17,367 nt of DNA, taken from Gordonibacter sp034932485 (GTDB taxonomy: Bacteria > Actinomycetota > Coriobacteriia > Coriobacteriales > Eggerthellaceae). The position numbers and the translations under genes are program-made. Positions within the stretch are counted from its first letter, which is position 1. Each line of letters starts with the position of its first letter. Under the pieces are notes generated by a model. The model was not told where the DNA came from. It saw nothing but the letters and a program-made list of their open reading frames with translations, and made no database searches. Positions 1 through 6,827 of the stretch are shown here, one piece after another. Location of the stretch: contig JAYFOQ010000038.1 of the NCBI GenBank assembly GCA_034932485.1, positions 1 through 17,367 on the forward strand, in the 5' to 3' direction.

Positions 1-104
1 AGGAAATTTTCAAGTTCATCGAGCTGTATTACAATACCAGGCGGCCGCATTCATCCCTCGGCAACCTATCGCCCGTGGAATATGAGCGGCAGTGCGCTCA
101 TTAG
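1..104 (+). CDS. IS3-family transposase, C-terminal fragment (cut by window edge)
   Basis: Reading from base 3 gives E-I-F-K-F-I-E-L-Y-Y-N, then T-R-R-P-H-S-S-L-G, then L-S-P-V-E-Y-E, ending at TAG (102-104). The series 'IE.YYN..RPHSSLG.LSP.EYE' is the hallmark C-terminus of the OrfB integrase (DDE, rve_3 part) of IS3/IS150-type elements. Only the last 33 residues lie in the window, so whether the rest is intact cannot be judged. The stop codon sits where the family normally ends, so this looks like a true 3' end and not a random break. The element borders the molybdoenzyme locus, consistent with a mobile or recombining neighbourhood. Confidence 0.85.
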   Translation, partial: EIFKFIELYYNTRRPHSSLGNLSPVEYERQCAH

Positions 105-140
105 CTCGATTCCGAATGTTCATAAAACAGTCCCAGTCCA
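1..140 (+). mobile_element. Right end of an IS3-family insertion sequence
   Basis: The transposase stop is followed by a short non-coding tail. IS3-family elements usually end 30-60 nt after orfB in an inverted repeat terminating in CA. Here AAACAGTCCCAGTCCA ends at base 140. Its reverse complement begins TGGACTGGGACTGTTT, a plausible TG-start left repeat. The left end is outside the window, so the exact boundary and the target duplication cannot be confirmed. The element identity is solid; the end position is an inference. Confidence 0.5.
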
Positions 141-323
141 TTTGAACTGTAATTAATAAGTCTAAAATCTAGGGTACGGTTCATTTGTGCTTTGAGGCCG
201 CTTTGTAGAGTCATAACAAAATTCAGGCTCTCATAAATTGCATGTAGACAAAACTTTGCATATCAAAATTCCGAAACAAATATCACTCCAAAAGAATATT
301 AGAGGAGCAGCAGATGTCCCGTT

Positions 324-548
324 CTATTTCTTTGATGCGTACTCCATACCAGGCACGCCAGGATTTTTTGGCATACCAGGTGCCTTAGGAGCCCCCGGTG
401 CCTTAGGAGCCCCCGGAATTCCCGCTTTGCCATCATTCATAGAGAGAGACTCCCCGCATTGTGGACAAGCGGAATCCCAAGCGTTGTACACCGCACCACA
501 TTTCGGACATTTATCTTCGTTTGATACATCAGCAGGTCTGAAACACAT
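324..548 (-). CDS. Small zinc-ribbon protein with Pro-Gly repeat tail (MCFRPA type)
   Basis: The protein has 74 residues. I chose the ATG at 548 because AAAGGGG lies 6 nt upstream, and translation then begins MCFRPADV. Longer upstream starts lack a ribosome site. Residues C14-x2-C17 and C28-x2-C31 form a zinc ribbon (rubredoxin-like double-CPxCG). From about residue 43 the chain is a collagen-like run of Pro-Gly/Pro-Lys triplets (GIPGAPKAPG, then MPKNPGVPG), encoded partly by two identical 18-bp repeats. There is no signal peptide or membrane segment, so it is cytosolic. From memory, small zinc-ribbon proteins starting MCFRP recur in Eggerthella relatives near oxidoreductase genes; this needs a search. 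Its function is unknown. It shares a promoter-upstream element with the molybdoenzyme gene, so it may be made together with that enzyme, for example as a metal-binding or protein-contact accessory. Confidence 0.8.
   Translation of the reverse strand: MCFRPADVSNEDKCPKCGAVYNAWDSACPQCGESLSMNDGKAGIPGAPKAPGAPKAPGMPKNPGVPGMEYASKK
379..414 (-). repeat. Two tandem 18-bp repeats coding Pro-Gly motif
   Basis: GGTGCCTTAGGAGCCCCC occurs twice in perfect head-to-tail copies (379-396 and 397-414) within the zinc-ribbon gene. On the coding strand each unit encodes a G-A-P-K-A-P type hexapeptide. Such repeats can expand or shrink by slippage, so tail length may vary among strains. Confidence 0.85.
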
Positions 549-645
549 GATGAACCCCTTTCGAATGATGGTTCGCGATATGCGCGATATCAAAATGAAC
601 ACATCTCAATACTAGGGGTTTTCTTCATTCTGAAAATTCAACCAT

Positions 646-651
646 AGTATA
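646..651 (-). promoter_or_regulatory. Putative -10 element of the zinc-ribbon gene
   Basis: On the minus strand this reads TATACT, 5 of 6 to consensus. There is no good -35 box 17 nt upstream (ATTAAA), which fits an activator-dependent promoter. The shared 22-bp element (689-710) lies 37 nt upstream. The implied transcription start near 639 gives a leader of about 90 nt. Confidence 0.4.
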
Positions 652-688
652 AATTTTACTCGATTGAGTTTAATTTCACCGATAATTA

Positions 689-710
689 GTCTATTAGACG
701 ATTAGTATAA
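689..710 (-). promoter_or_regulatory. Candidate LuxR-type regulator site, copy 1
   Basis: Read on the minus strand from 710 to 689, it starts TTATAC and ends GTCTAATAGAC. The last 11 bases are a perfect palindrome about a central base. It matches the element at 2425-2446 at 19 of 22 positions. It sits just after the stop codon of the luxR gene and 141 nt before the zinc-ribbon ATG. Its palindromic part is centred about 55 nt upstream of the start implied by the TATACT box, a usual place for an activator. That the neighbouring LuxR protein binds here is inferred from context. Confidence 0.5.
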
Positions 711-714
711 CTTG

Positions 715-2250
715 CTATTTTTCAAGGATACGATCAGGCAATTCTGCATCATTGCCAAATCGTTCGAGTAATTCGATCAATTCTTGACGAGCATGAACGC
801 CAGTTTTTTTATAGATTCCATAGACATGAGCTTTCACTGTGTAATTTGAAACTACCAGAACCTTTTCAATGGTTCCTGTCGAATAACCTTTTGCCAATAA
901 AAGCAAAACCTCTTGCTGGCGCGGGGTCAACTGATAGTATTCGGAAAATCGAATGCATCTTTCTTTCCATCGGCCCATTATTTTTTGACCAGAATCAACC
1001 GCATTATCCAAGTCAGCATTCATAGTTCGATGCTCCGTAAAAGGAGTGTAGTTATCTTTGAAAAAAAACGCCTGCAATGCCACAAAGGAAATCACCGCGA
1101 ACGCTATGACTAAGGAGTAGCGTGCTTCACCTGTCATGAATGTTCCAAATATCGTTAATCCACATATATATCCAAGAAGCAATCCAACTATATCTCCGGC
1201 CCTGCCGTAAGCCATATTTGCAAACGGCATAAGTTGATGAACGTGCATGTATTCACTAACAGCAGACCAGCAAATTATCTCGTCGATCATCGCAATAAGC
1301 ATGACAAAGGCGAGCAGAACGAACTGCCCCGAAGCATTGAGGAAAGGAAGGAGGAGGAGACCGATCGCTGCAGTAGGCGCGATCACTTTTATTATCATAC
1401 TCACTTCAAAGATCCGTTTATTTCGAGCATCGTATATCTTAAAGCATGCAGCTACCACAATGGCAATAAGAACGATTGCCGTCGATATCAAAAACCCTGC
1501 GGCTGAGACAGCATAGATCACAAAACCGAGCAAGAAGCTGTTTGCGACCATGGCGGCCGCCGAATGGGAAAGAGATTTCCAATCTGGAGGACGACTATTC
1601 CGAGGACAAACAAACTGATTAATATCCCATAAGTGAACAGCCCAAACAAAGAATATAGCCACGGAAAGTATCGGCAGAATCACGACGATAAGCGCAATCG
1701 CTTCATCCCTAATAAGACAGTAAACTGAAACCAAGATGCATGCCATAATGAGCACTGAGATTGCTGGATACAGAGTTGCCGACGCATGATTCAAGCGGGC
1801 TAGGAAAAAGCCCCAAAGAGACAGAAGAATGACAGCCCCTATCCCCGCCATCGGCCATACAATCGCCAGCACCGCAAACGAATTAACCTTAAGCAAAAGA
1901 GAAACCCCGGATGCAACAGTAAGTAGACCAGCCGCGACGGCGCAAAAAGAGATGCTGCACTTATCCCCCACGCGACCGGAAATAAACCACACAATAATAG
2001 CTCCAAAGGCTTCCCCGAGAAGAAAGAGAAAGGCAGAGCCGATGGCAAGCTCACGATCAAATGCACTTTGTCCGAACGTCGCACCAGCGAGCACTAAAAA
2101 GAACCATGCCAAATACAGGGAGAAACCCACTATGCCCAGCAAATCATAGCCACTAGTAAACAACGGCGGATTCGAAGGCCGCTTCAAGCTTGCAAATAAC
2201 TTTAATCCCCAAAAATCACCCGTCTCATGTTCTTCTTTCGCATCCCCCAT
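715..2250 (-). CDS. Membrane-embedded LuxR-family transcriptional regulator
   Basis: The protein has 511 residues from the ATG at 2250, preceded by CGGGGGATGGT; the upstream in-frame ATG at 2331 has no support. Residues from about 40 to 400 are a series of roughly 12 hydrophobic segments resembling a transporter-like sensor. Residues about 438-498 are a LuxR/GerE helix-turn-helix: LTPRQQEVLLLLAKG, then the recognition region VVSNYTVKAHVYGIYKKTGV. This architecture (multi-TM N-terminus, GerE C-terminus) is abundant in Eggerthella and relatives, where such genes flank respiratory and xenobiotic reductase loci. It diverges from the molybdoenzyme operon across a 347-nt control region, so it is the likely local activator. 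The ligand would be sensed in or across the membrane; it is not known. Confidence 0.9.
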   Translation of the reverse strand: MGDAKEEHETGDFWGLKLFASLKRPSNPPLFTSGYDLLGIVGFSLYLAWFFLVLAGATFGQSAFDRELAIGSAFLFLLGEAFGAIIVWFISGRVGDKCSISFCAVAAGLLTVASGVSLLLKVNSFAVLAIVWPMAGIGAVILLSLWGFFLARLNHASATLYPAISVLIMACILVSVYCLIRDEAIALIVVILPILSVAIFFVWAVHLWDINQFVCPRNSRPPDWKSLSHSAAAMVANSFLLGFVIYAVSAAGFLISTAIVLIAIVVAACFKIYDARNKRIFEVSMIIKVIAPTAAIGLLLLPFLNASGQFVLLAFVMLIAMIDEIICWSAVSEYMHVHQLMPFANMAYGRAGDIVGLLLGYICGLTIFGTFMTGEARYSLVIAFAVISFVALQAFFFKDNYTPFTEHRTMNADLDNAVDSGQKIMGRWKERCIRFSEYYQLTPRQQEVLLLLAKGYSTGTIEKVLVVSNYTVKAHVYGIYKKTGVHARQELIELLERFGNDAELPDRILEK

Positions 2251-2290
2251 ACCATCCCCCGTATGTCGTATCGACGAAAAATCCACAAGT

Positions 2291-2299
2291 ATTTTATCA
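2291..2299 (-). promoter_or_regulatory. Putative extended -10 of the luxR gene
   Basis: On the minus strand this reads TGATAAAAT, an extended -10 (TGnTAAAAT). No convincing -35 box is present. The implied start lies about 35 nt upstream of the luxR ATG. It is a pattern match only. Confidence 0.3.
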
Positions 2300-2389
2300 C
2301 GAATCAACCTTGAATCAGAAACGCAACGCAAAGGCTCTCCCGGATGGTTGTCAAGAGATCCATATATGCAAATGAAGCCTTCCGACTGT

Positions 2390-2427
2390 TAAATACGTTA
2401 TCTCAACTGGCCAAACTAACGTATTTA
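2390..2427. promoter_or_regulatory. Perfect 11-bp inverted repeat (operator candidate)
   Basis: TAAATACGTTA (2390-2400) and TAACGTATTTA (2417-2427) are exact inverted copies separated by 16 nt. The right arm overlaps the start of the 22-bp shared element by 3 nt. No T-run follows, so it is more likely a protein-binding site than a terminator. The arms are AT-rich and centred about 90 nt upstream of the proposed enzyme transcription start. Confidence 0.5.
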
Positions 2428-2446
2428 TACCAATAGTCTAATAGCC
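2425..2446 (+). promoter_or_regulatory. Candidate LuxR-type regulator site, copy 2
   Basis: It starts TTATAC and ends GTCTAATAGCC, matching the minus-strand copy at 689-710 in 19 of 22 bases; the mismatches are at element positions 7, 11 and 21. It lies 152 nt before the oxidoreductase ATG and 39 nt before a CATACT -10 candidate, nearly the same layout as the zinc-ribbon promoter (141 and 37 nt). The shared order supports one regulator controlling both promoters. Confidence 0.5.
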
Positions 2447-2485
2447 CGAATAATATGTTTTCCCTCCTATCGGAGCAAAGATTAG

Positions 2486-2491
2486 CATACT
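2486..2491 (+). promoter_or_regulatory. Putative -10 element of the molybdoenzyme operon
   Basis: CATACT matches the -10 consensus in 4 of 6 positions. It is placed relative to the 22-bp element as TATACT is upstream of the zinc-ribbon gene. No -35 box is recognisable, in keeping with dependence on an activator. Confidence 0.35.
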
Positions 2492-2597
2492 CTTCTAATG
2501 TACAGAACCGTTGCGAACTCCCTATTCTGAAGCCGCACAGCAGAACGAGTAGCACTTGCCGTGCATTATCGTAATGGCTGCAGAAAAGGAGGAGAGT

Positions 2598-4841
2598 ATG
2601 GGTGAAGAAGCGTTTTTGCCCACATCATGGAAAGAGGATGGCTATACCGTCACTCGAACTACTGCGTGGTCCGCGCCAGGATGCCATGCAGGATGCGGCA
2701 TCGTTTGCTATGTTAACAGTGAAGGGGAGCTCGAAAAAGTAGAGGGCGATCGAGAAAACCCGTTCAATCAAGGTCGCATATGCCCGAGATGCGCCTGTCT
2801 TCCGGATGTCGTAAACAGTCCCGAAAGATTGCTCTATCCGATGAAGCGCGATCCTTCGAAGAGAGGCAATCCCGACGCATGGGAGCGCGTTTCTTGGGAC
2901 GAAGCACTTGATCTCGTCTACGAGAAAATGACTGAATTGGGCGAAAAATACGGTCGTCACACATTGCAGACCTTCTGCGGAACAGGCCGCGACATCCTAT
3001 GGCAGTCGCAGCGACTCGCATATGCCATGGGAACTCCGCATGTGGAGAGCTACTCATCCGGGCTGGCATGCTGGATGCCTCGCCTGGTCTCCTACAACGT
3101 CAGCACGGGCGATTACATGATGCCAGACTGCTCCGAATGTCACGAAGATCGATACGACAACCCCGAATATAAGGATCCGGAAGTAATCTTCTGTTGGGGC
3201 TGCAATTGCGTGGCTTCTAATTCCGATGGATTCTATGGTGATTGGCTTGTTGAAGTGGTTCGACGAGGAGCAAAATTGGTCGTCGTTGATCCGCGCCTTA
3301 CTTGGCTTGCAGCGCGCGCCGATCTTTGGATTCAACCGCGCCCCGCTGTTGACTCCGCCATCGCCATGGCAATGCTCAAGATAATCGTAGAAGAAGATCT
3401 TTACGATCATGATTTTGTTGATTGCTGGACATACGGATTTGATGAGATGGTAGCGCGCACGCGCGAATATGATTTCGATGAGTTGTGCGAAAAAGCTTGG
3501 GTGCCAAAAGAAAAGATCATTCAGGCTGCACGCATGTTCGCCGCAGGCAACCATACCGCCGTCCAACTCGGTCTTGCGCTCGACATGCAGAGGAATGGCA
3601 TCGGTGCCGTGCGCTCCATTATTACAATGCTGTCTATCTGCGGAAACATCGATCAACCTGGTGGACAAATCTTCACTGGAGCACCTTACAATTTCCATTA
3701 TTTCAGCTGGGGCTACGACGAACTTCCCGAGGATGTCCAGAAAATGGTCATTGGTTACGACAAGTACCCTTTCATTCGCATGGGAATGGTCCTCGACCAA
3801 CCTGATCTGGCCGTCGTGCAAGCAGAAACCGAAGAACCCTATGGTTTCACCGGTGCTATTATGATGGGAACCAATCCCTTGGCCTGTATGAGCAACGCTG
3901 ATTTGAATCGAGTATATCCCGTTCTTCAAAAACTGAAGTTTATCGCAGTCGCTGATTGGCGAATCACTCCGACCATTCAGATGCTTGCAGATGTCGCTCT
4001 TCCCGTAGCCATGTGCGTGGAAAAATTAGGCATGATAGCAAAGCGCACGGGAGCTTTCGCCCAATCTCCAATCGAAGGCTTGAAGATCAAAGGAGAACCC
4101 AAAAGCGATGCCGAAATTACGCTTCTTCTCGGAAAACGATTCAACGCAGAGATGTTCCCTTGGGATACCGTCGAAGAGGTATATGATTATCTCGTAAAAA
4201 ACTCTGGAATGAAATGGCACGAAATTCGAGAACGCAACTGGGCTTATCCAGGTCAAGAGTATCGCCGCTACGAAAAAGGCCTATTGCGTCGCGACGGTCA
4301 GCCAGGATTCAATACAAAAACAGGACGCATTGAACTTTATTCCTCTTTGGCTGGCCAGTACGGCGATGATGTTTTGCCTTACTACGACGAACCGTACTAC
4401 AGCCCTTACACCACTCCGGATCTTTACAAAGAATATTCAGTAATCGTTATGACCGGTAGTCGGAATATTTACTATTTCCACTCCGAGCATCGTGACGTAA
4501 AGAAACTTCGTGAAATGCAGCCCGATCCACTTGTCGAAATGAACGACAAATGGGCAAAGGAGCAAGGCATCGAAGACGGTGACTGGGTATGGATCGAGAA
4601 CAAGATAGGACGCATCAAACATCGCGCAAAACCCACCCCGGCTCTGCTTTATGGCATGGCAAACGTTAACAGCGGCTGGTGGTTTCCGGAAACGGATCCA
4701 CATGAAGACCCCATGTATGGCGTATGGGATGTGAACCCGAATCTCCTCAGCGAACTTGGCCAACAGGGACCTACAGGATTCGGGGCGGACGTCAAAGCAT
4801 TGCTTTGCAAGATTTATAAGTGCGAGGAGGGTGAGTACTAA
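2598..4841 (+). CDS. Molybdopterin oxidoreductase catalytic subunit; candidate aromatic (catechol-type) dehydroxylase
   Basis: The protein has 747 residues. The ATG at 2598 is chosen for AAAAGGAGG 5 nt upstream; the ATG at 2556 lacks one. It belongs to the DMSO-reductase family. An N-terminal [4Fe-4S] site is formed by C29-x3-C33-x3-C37 and C62. Next come the molybdopterin domains with the signature VVVDPRLTWLAARAD and RPAVDSAIAMAM, and a C-terminal dinucleotide-binding domain (about 613-740) with SGWWFPE, GVWDVNPN and ALLCKIYK. C158 (in SGLACW) is a possible Mo ligand. There is no twin-arginine signal, so the enzyme is cytoplasmic. The C-terminus and partner genes resemble the acetylene-hydratase/transhydroxylase/catechol-dehydroxylase side of the family more than formate, nitrate or DMSO enzymes. 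The next gene encodes its electron-transfer subunit, followed by an MFS transporter. A cytoplasmic reductive dehydroxylase or hydroxyl-transferring enzyme for an imported aromatic is the best guess; the substrate is unassigned. Confidence 0.88.
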   Translation: MGEEAFLPTSWKEDGYTVTRTTAWSAPGCHAGCGIVCYVNSEGELEKVEGDRENPFNQGRICPRCACLPDVVNSPERLLYPMKRDPSKRGNPDAWERVSWDEALDLVYEKMTELGEKYGRHTLQTFCGTGRDILWQSQRLAYAMGTPHVESYSSGLACWMPRLVSYNVSTGDYMMPDCSECHEDRYDNPEYKDPEVIFCWGCNCVASNSDGFYGDWLVEVVRRGAKLVVVDPRLTWLAARADLWIQPRPAVDSAIAMAMLKIIVEEDLYDHDFVDCWTYGFDEMVARTREYDFDELCEKAWVPKEKIIQAARMFAAGNHTAVQLGLALDMQRNGIGAVRSIITMLSICGNIDQPGGQIFTGAPYNFHYFSWGYDELPEDVQKMVIGYDKYPFIRMGMVLDQPDLAVVQAETEEPYGFTGAIMMGTNPLACMSNADLNRVYPVLQKLKFIAVADWRITPTIQMLADVALPVAMCVEKLGMIAKRTGAFAQSPIEGLKIKGEPKSDAEITLLLGKRFNAEMFPWDTVEEVYDYLVKNSGMKWHEIRERNWAYPGQEYRRYEKGLLRRDGQPGFNTKTGRIELYSSLAGQYGDDVLPYYDEPYYSPYTTPDLYKEYSVIVMTGSRNIYYFHSEHRDVKKLREMQPDPLVEMNDKWAKEQGIEDGDWVWIENKIGRIKHRAKPTPALLYGMANVNSGWWFPETDPHEDPMYGVWDVNPNLLSELGQQGPTGFGADVKALLCKIYKCEEGEY

Positions 4842-5182
4842 TGAGCAACAACGGCATTCTCATTGATTATGAATTCTGTTCAAACTGCCATACCTGCGAA
4901 GTAGCTTGCAAAATGGAGCACAACATTCCCGAAGGGAAATGGGGCATCAAAGTCTACGAAGTCGGTCCTTGGCAAATCGAAGGTGACAAATGGCAGCTTA
5001 CCTACATGCCGGTACCCACTGACATGTGCGATCTTTGCGCAGGAAGAACCAAAAAGGGGAAACTTCCCGCATGTGTTCATAGCTGCTACACCGGCGTTAT
5101 GTCATACGGGCCAGTCGATGAACTCTCCAAAAAATTGGGAGATAAAACACGTCAAGTTATCTTTGTTCCCAAGCAAGATTAA
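4841..5182 (+). CDS. Small 4Fe-4S electron-transfer subunit of the molybdoenzyme
   Basis: The protein has 113 residues. The ATG at 4841 overlaps the enzyme stop by one base (TAATG), with GAGGAGG 10 nt upstream, so the two are translationally coupled. Cysteines C13-x2-C16-x2-C19-x3-C23 make a classical ferredoxin cluster. C63-x2-C66 and C78-x3-C82 supply a second, giving two [4Fe-4S] clusters. That is fewer than the four of typical DmsB/PhsB-type subunits, which are also longer. No signal peptide is present, matching a cytoplasmic partner. It probably feeds electrons to the large subunit from a soluble donor, since no membrane anchor (NrfD/DmsC) gene is present. This minimal two-cluster partner is the arrangement I recall for Gordonibacter-type catechol dehydroxylases. 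Confidence 0.88.
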   Translation: MSNNGILIDYEFCSNCHTCEVACKMEHNIPEGKWGIKVYEVGPWQIEGDKWQLTYMPVPTDMCDLCAGRTKKGKLPACVHSCYTGVMSYGPVDELSKKLGDKTRQVIFVPKQD

Positions 5183-5206
5183 TCGTCATTAAACGACAAA
5201 TTAAGG

Positions 5207-5257
5207 CCAGCGTCCAGCTCGCATCAACACGGAAACATGCGACTCCAAGGACGCTGG
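5207..5257 (+). other. Stem-loop between the Fe-S subunit and the MFS gene
   Basis: CCAGCGTCC (5207-5215) pairs with GGACGCTGG (5249-5257). Inside, TCGCAT (5219-5224) pairs with ATGCGA (5237-5242) around a 12-nt loop. No T-run follows, so full termination is unlikely. It may partly stop transcription, or protect or process the mRNA so that enzyme and transporter are made in different amounts. Confidence 0.5.
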
Positions 5258-5309
5258 TTGTTACAACACAGCGCTTGCCGTGAAGCAGAAGGAAGGGGAT
5301 GCTTGAAGA

Positions 5310-6617
5310 ATGGAAAAATCAATCGAGAAAAAACATGGAATCCATTATGCCTGGTTAATTCTTATAAGCTGTTGTTTCATGTTCGCGGGCTCCATGGCAC
5401 TCATCAACTCCATCATTGGCGTCTATATGATTCCCGTCACAACAGCTTTGGGATGCGCACGTGGAGATTTTACATTCATGCTAACAACTCAAGCCATTTC
5501 TATCGTGATATCCATGCCTATTTGGGGGAATATTTATCAAAACAAGAAAGTTAATATCAATCTGGCATTGACGATAGGTGCCGTTTGCATGATCGCCTGT
5601 CCTCTAATTTGCGCCCTTGCCACCAACTTGTTCATATTCTACATTGCTGGATTTATTGGAGGAATTGGCATCGCAGCTTGCTTTACGATGGCAACACCTG
5701 TCCTCGTAGGCAACTGGTTCGCCAAACAACATCGCGGAAAAATGATTGGAATCGCCTCCTGCTTCGCAGGGGTATCAACCATTTTTTGGTCGCCTTTGTT
5801 CACGTGGCTTATTGGCAGTTTTGGATACCAGACCTCGTATCTAATCAACGCAGCACTTATGGCCATTCTTATTCTTCCTTGGACTCTGTTTGTGATAAAG
5901 CGAGATCCAGCCGACAAGGGATTAAAGCCTTTTGGTTACAAGGCAGCTGCTTCATCAGACAATGAAACTGTAGACAACAAATCAGAAGCTGGCATATTCG
6001 CAAAAAATGCATTGAAGAGCCCTGTTTTTTGGATTGTTGCACTCGGCGTTGCACTTACTGCTCTTGGAATGGGATTCAACAATAATCAAGCTGGCATCGC
6101 AAAAGAATTCTTGGCCAACACTCCAGATGCAGGCAATGCGGCAATGATCGGCGCGGCCATGATATCTGCTGCCGCACTGGGTAACCTCCTGTCTAAGCTG
6201 GGCTTTGGATTTATGGCTGATCGCTTCAAACTTAGTATTACCTTCGTCGTATTTCAGATCGTCTGGCTCGCCGCTTTCGTTATTTGGCTCATCGGTGGAA
6301 CTTCATCCGCTTTCTTAATTGCTGGCGGGTTTTGTCTGGGTTTCTGCAATGCACCTTCCCGCGTTGGATGGGCACTTGCAGCCCGTCAATTATTCGGCAA
6401 TGCAGATTATGCAAAAATTTGGTCATATGTCGCAGTTGCCTCGTCACTGGTCGGGGGAATATCAACCTCGGCAATTGCATGGATATATGACGGAACAGGA
6501 TCTTATCACGGAGCCCTCTTGGTTGGTATCGGCGTAGTAGTCGCAATCGCTATTTTAGCCGTTGTCTCTTGTAGCTTTATCGGTAAGATGAAATGGGAAA
6601 ATGCAATCGAAAAGTAG
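5310..6617 (+). CDS. MFS transporter (putative substrate carrier of the molybdoenzyme operon)
   Basis: The protein has 435 residues with about 12 hydrophobic segments in two halves. They are separated by a polar loop (about residues 192-230) starting with the RDPADKGLKPFG motif often found at that place in OFA/MCT-like MFS carriers. The second half has GFGFMADRFKLS, an MFS motif-A variant. GGAAGGGG lies 11 nt before the ATG, a somewhat long spacing. The gene follows the Fe-S subunit on the same strand with only a stem-loop between, and a strong terminator follows, so it closes the operon. Role inferred from position: import of the aromatic or other substrate used by the cytoplasmic enzyme, or exchange with its product. 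Confidence 0.85.
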   Translation: MEKSIEKKHGIHYAWLILISCCFMFAGSMALINSIIGVYMIPVTTALGCARGDFTFMLTTQAISIVISMPIWGNIYQNKKVNINLALTIGAVCMIACPLICALATNLFIFYIAGFIGGIGIAACFTMATPVLVGNWFAKQHRGKMIGIASCFAGVSTIFWSPLFTWLIGSFGYQTSYLINAALMAILILPWTLFVIKRDPADKGLKPFGYKAAASSDNETVDNKSEAGIFAKNALKSPVFWIVALGVALTALGMGFNNNQAGIAKEFLANTPDAGNAAMIGAAMISAAALGNLLSKLGFGFMADRFKLSITFVVFQIVWLAAFVIWLIGGTSSAFLIAGGFCLGFCNAPSRVGWALAARQLFGNADYAKIWSYVAVASSLVGGISTSAIAWIYDGTGSYHGALLVGIGVVVAIAILAVVSCSFIGKMKWENAIEK

Positions 6618-6649
6618 CATATCCGCATTCAGCGAGCCTTTGGACAAGC

Positions 6650-6694
6650 AAAGCGGAATTGAAGACAGGATAATATGTCTTTGATTCCGCTTTT
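6650..6694 (+). terminator. Rho-independent-type terminator of the molybdoenzyme operon
   Basis: AAAGCGGAAT (6650-6659) pairs with ATTCCGCTTT (6684-6693). After two G-T wobbles the stem continues as AAGACA (6662-6667) with TGTCTT (6676-6681), closing an 8-nt loop. A short T-run (TTTT, 6691-6694) follows. It lies 33 nt after the MFS stop and separates this operon from the symporter gene. Confidence 0.75.
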
Positions 6695-6827
6695 ACAGAA
6701 GTGATAACCCACCTATCTTGTCGTTTCATTATCCGAAAATACAACTTTCTTAATACTTAAGTTGACTCACAAAAACTGGGCGAAAGCCTCAAACGAGCGG
6801 ACATCTGCAAGAGATTGGTAGAAATTA

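Larger units (their letters stand above)
2251..2597. promoter_or_regulatory. Divergent control region between luxR and molybdoenzyme operon
   Basis: This 347-nt non-coding stretch separates the two divergent starts. It holds a possible extended -10 for luxR (2291-2299, minus strand), an 11-bp perfect inverted repeat (2390-2427), the 22-bp shared element (2425-2446), a CATACT -10 candidate (2486-2491) and the strong AAAAGGAGGA ribosome site (2584-2593) that fixes the enzyme start. The leader of about 100 nt before the enzyme gene shows no recognised riboswitch. Confidence 0.6.

Noticed and set aside
238..615. 125-codon plus-strand frame opposite the zinc-ribbon gene, rich in Pro-Gly
   Set aside because: The Pro-Gly pattern is a mirror of the GC-rich repeat in the real minus-strand gene, which has both a ribosome site and a zinc ribbon.
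3054..3929. A 291-codon open frame on the minus strand inside the molybdoenzyme gene
   Set aside because: It lies wholly antisense to a well-supported coding region, has no recognisable domain and arises from codon bias in the real gene.
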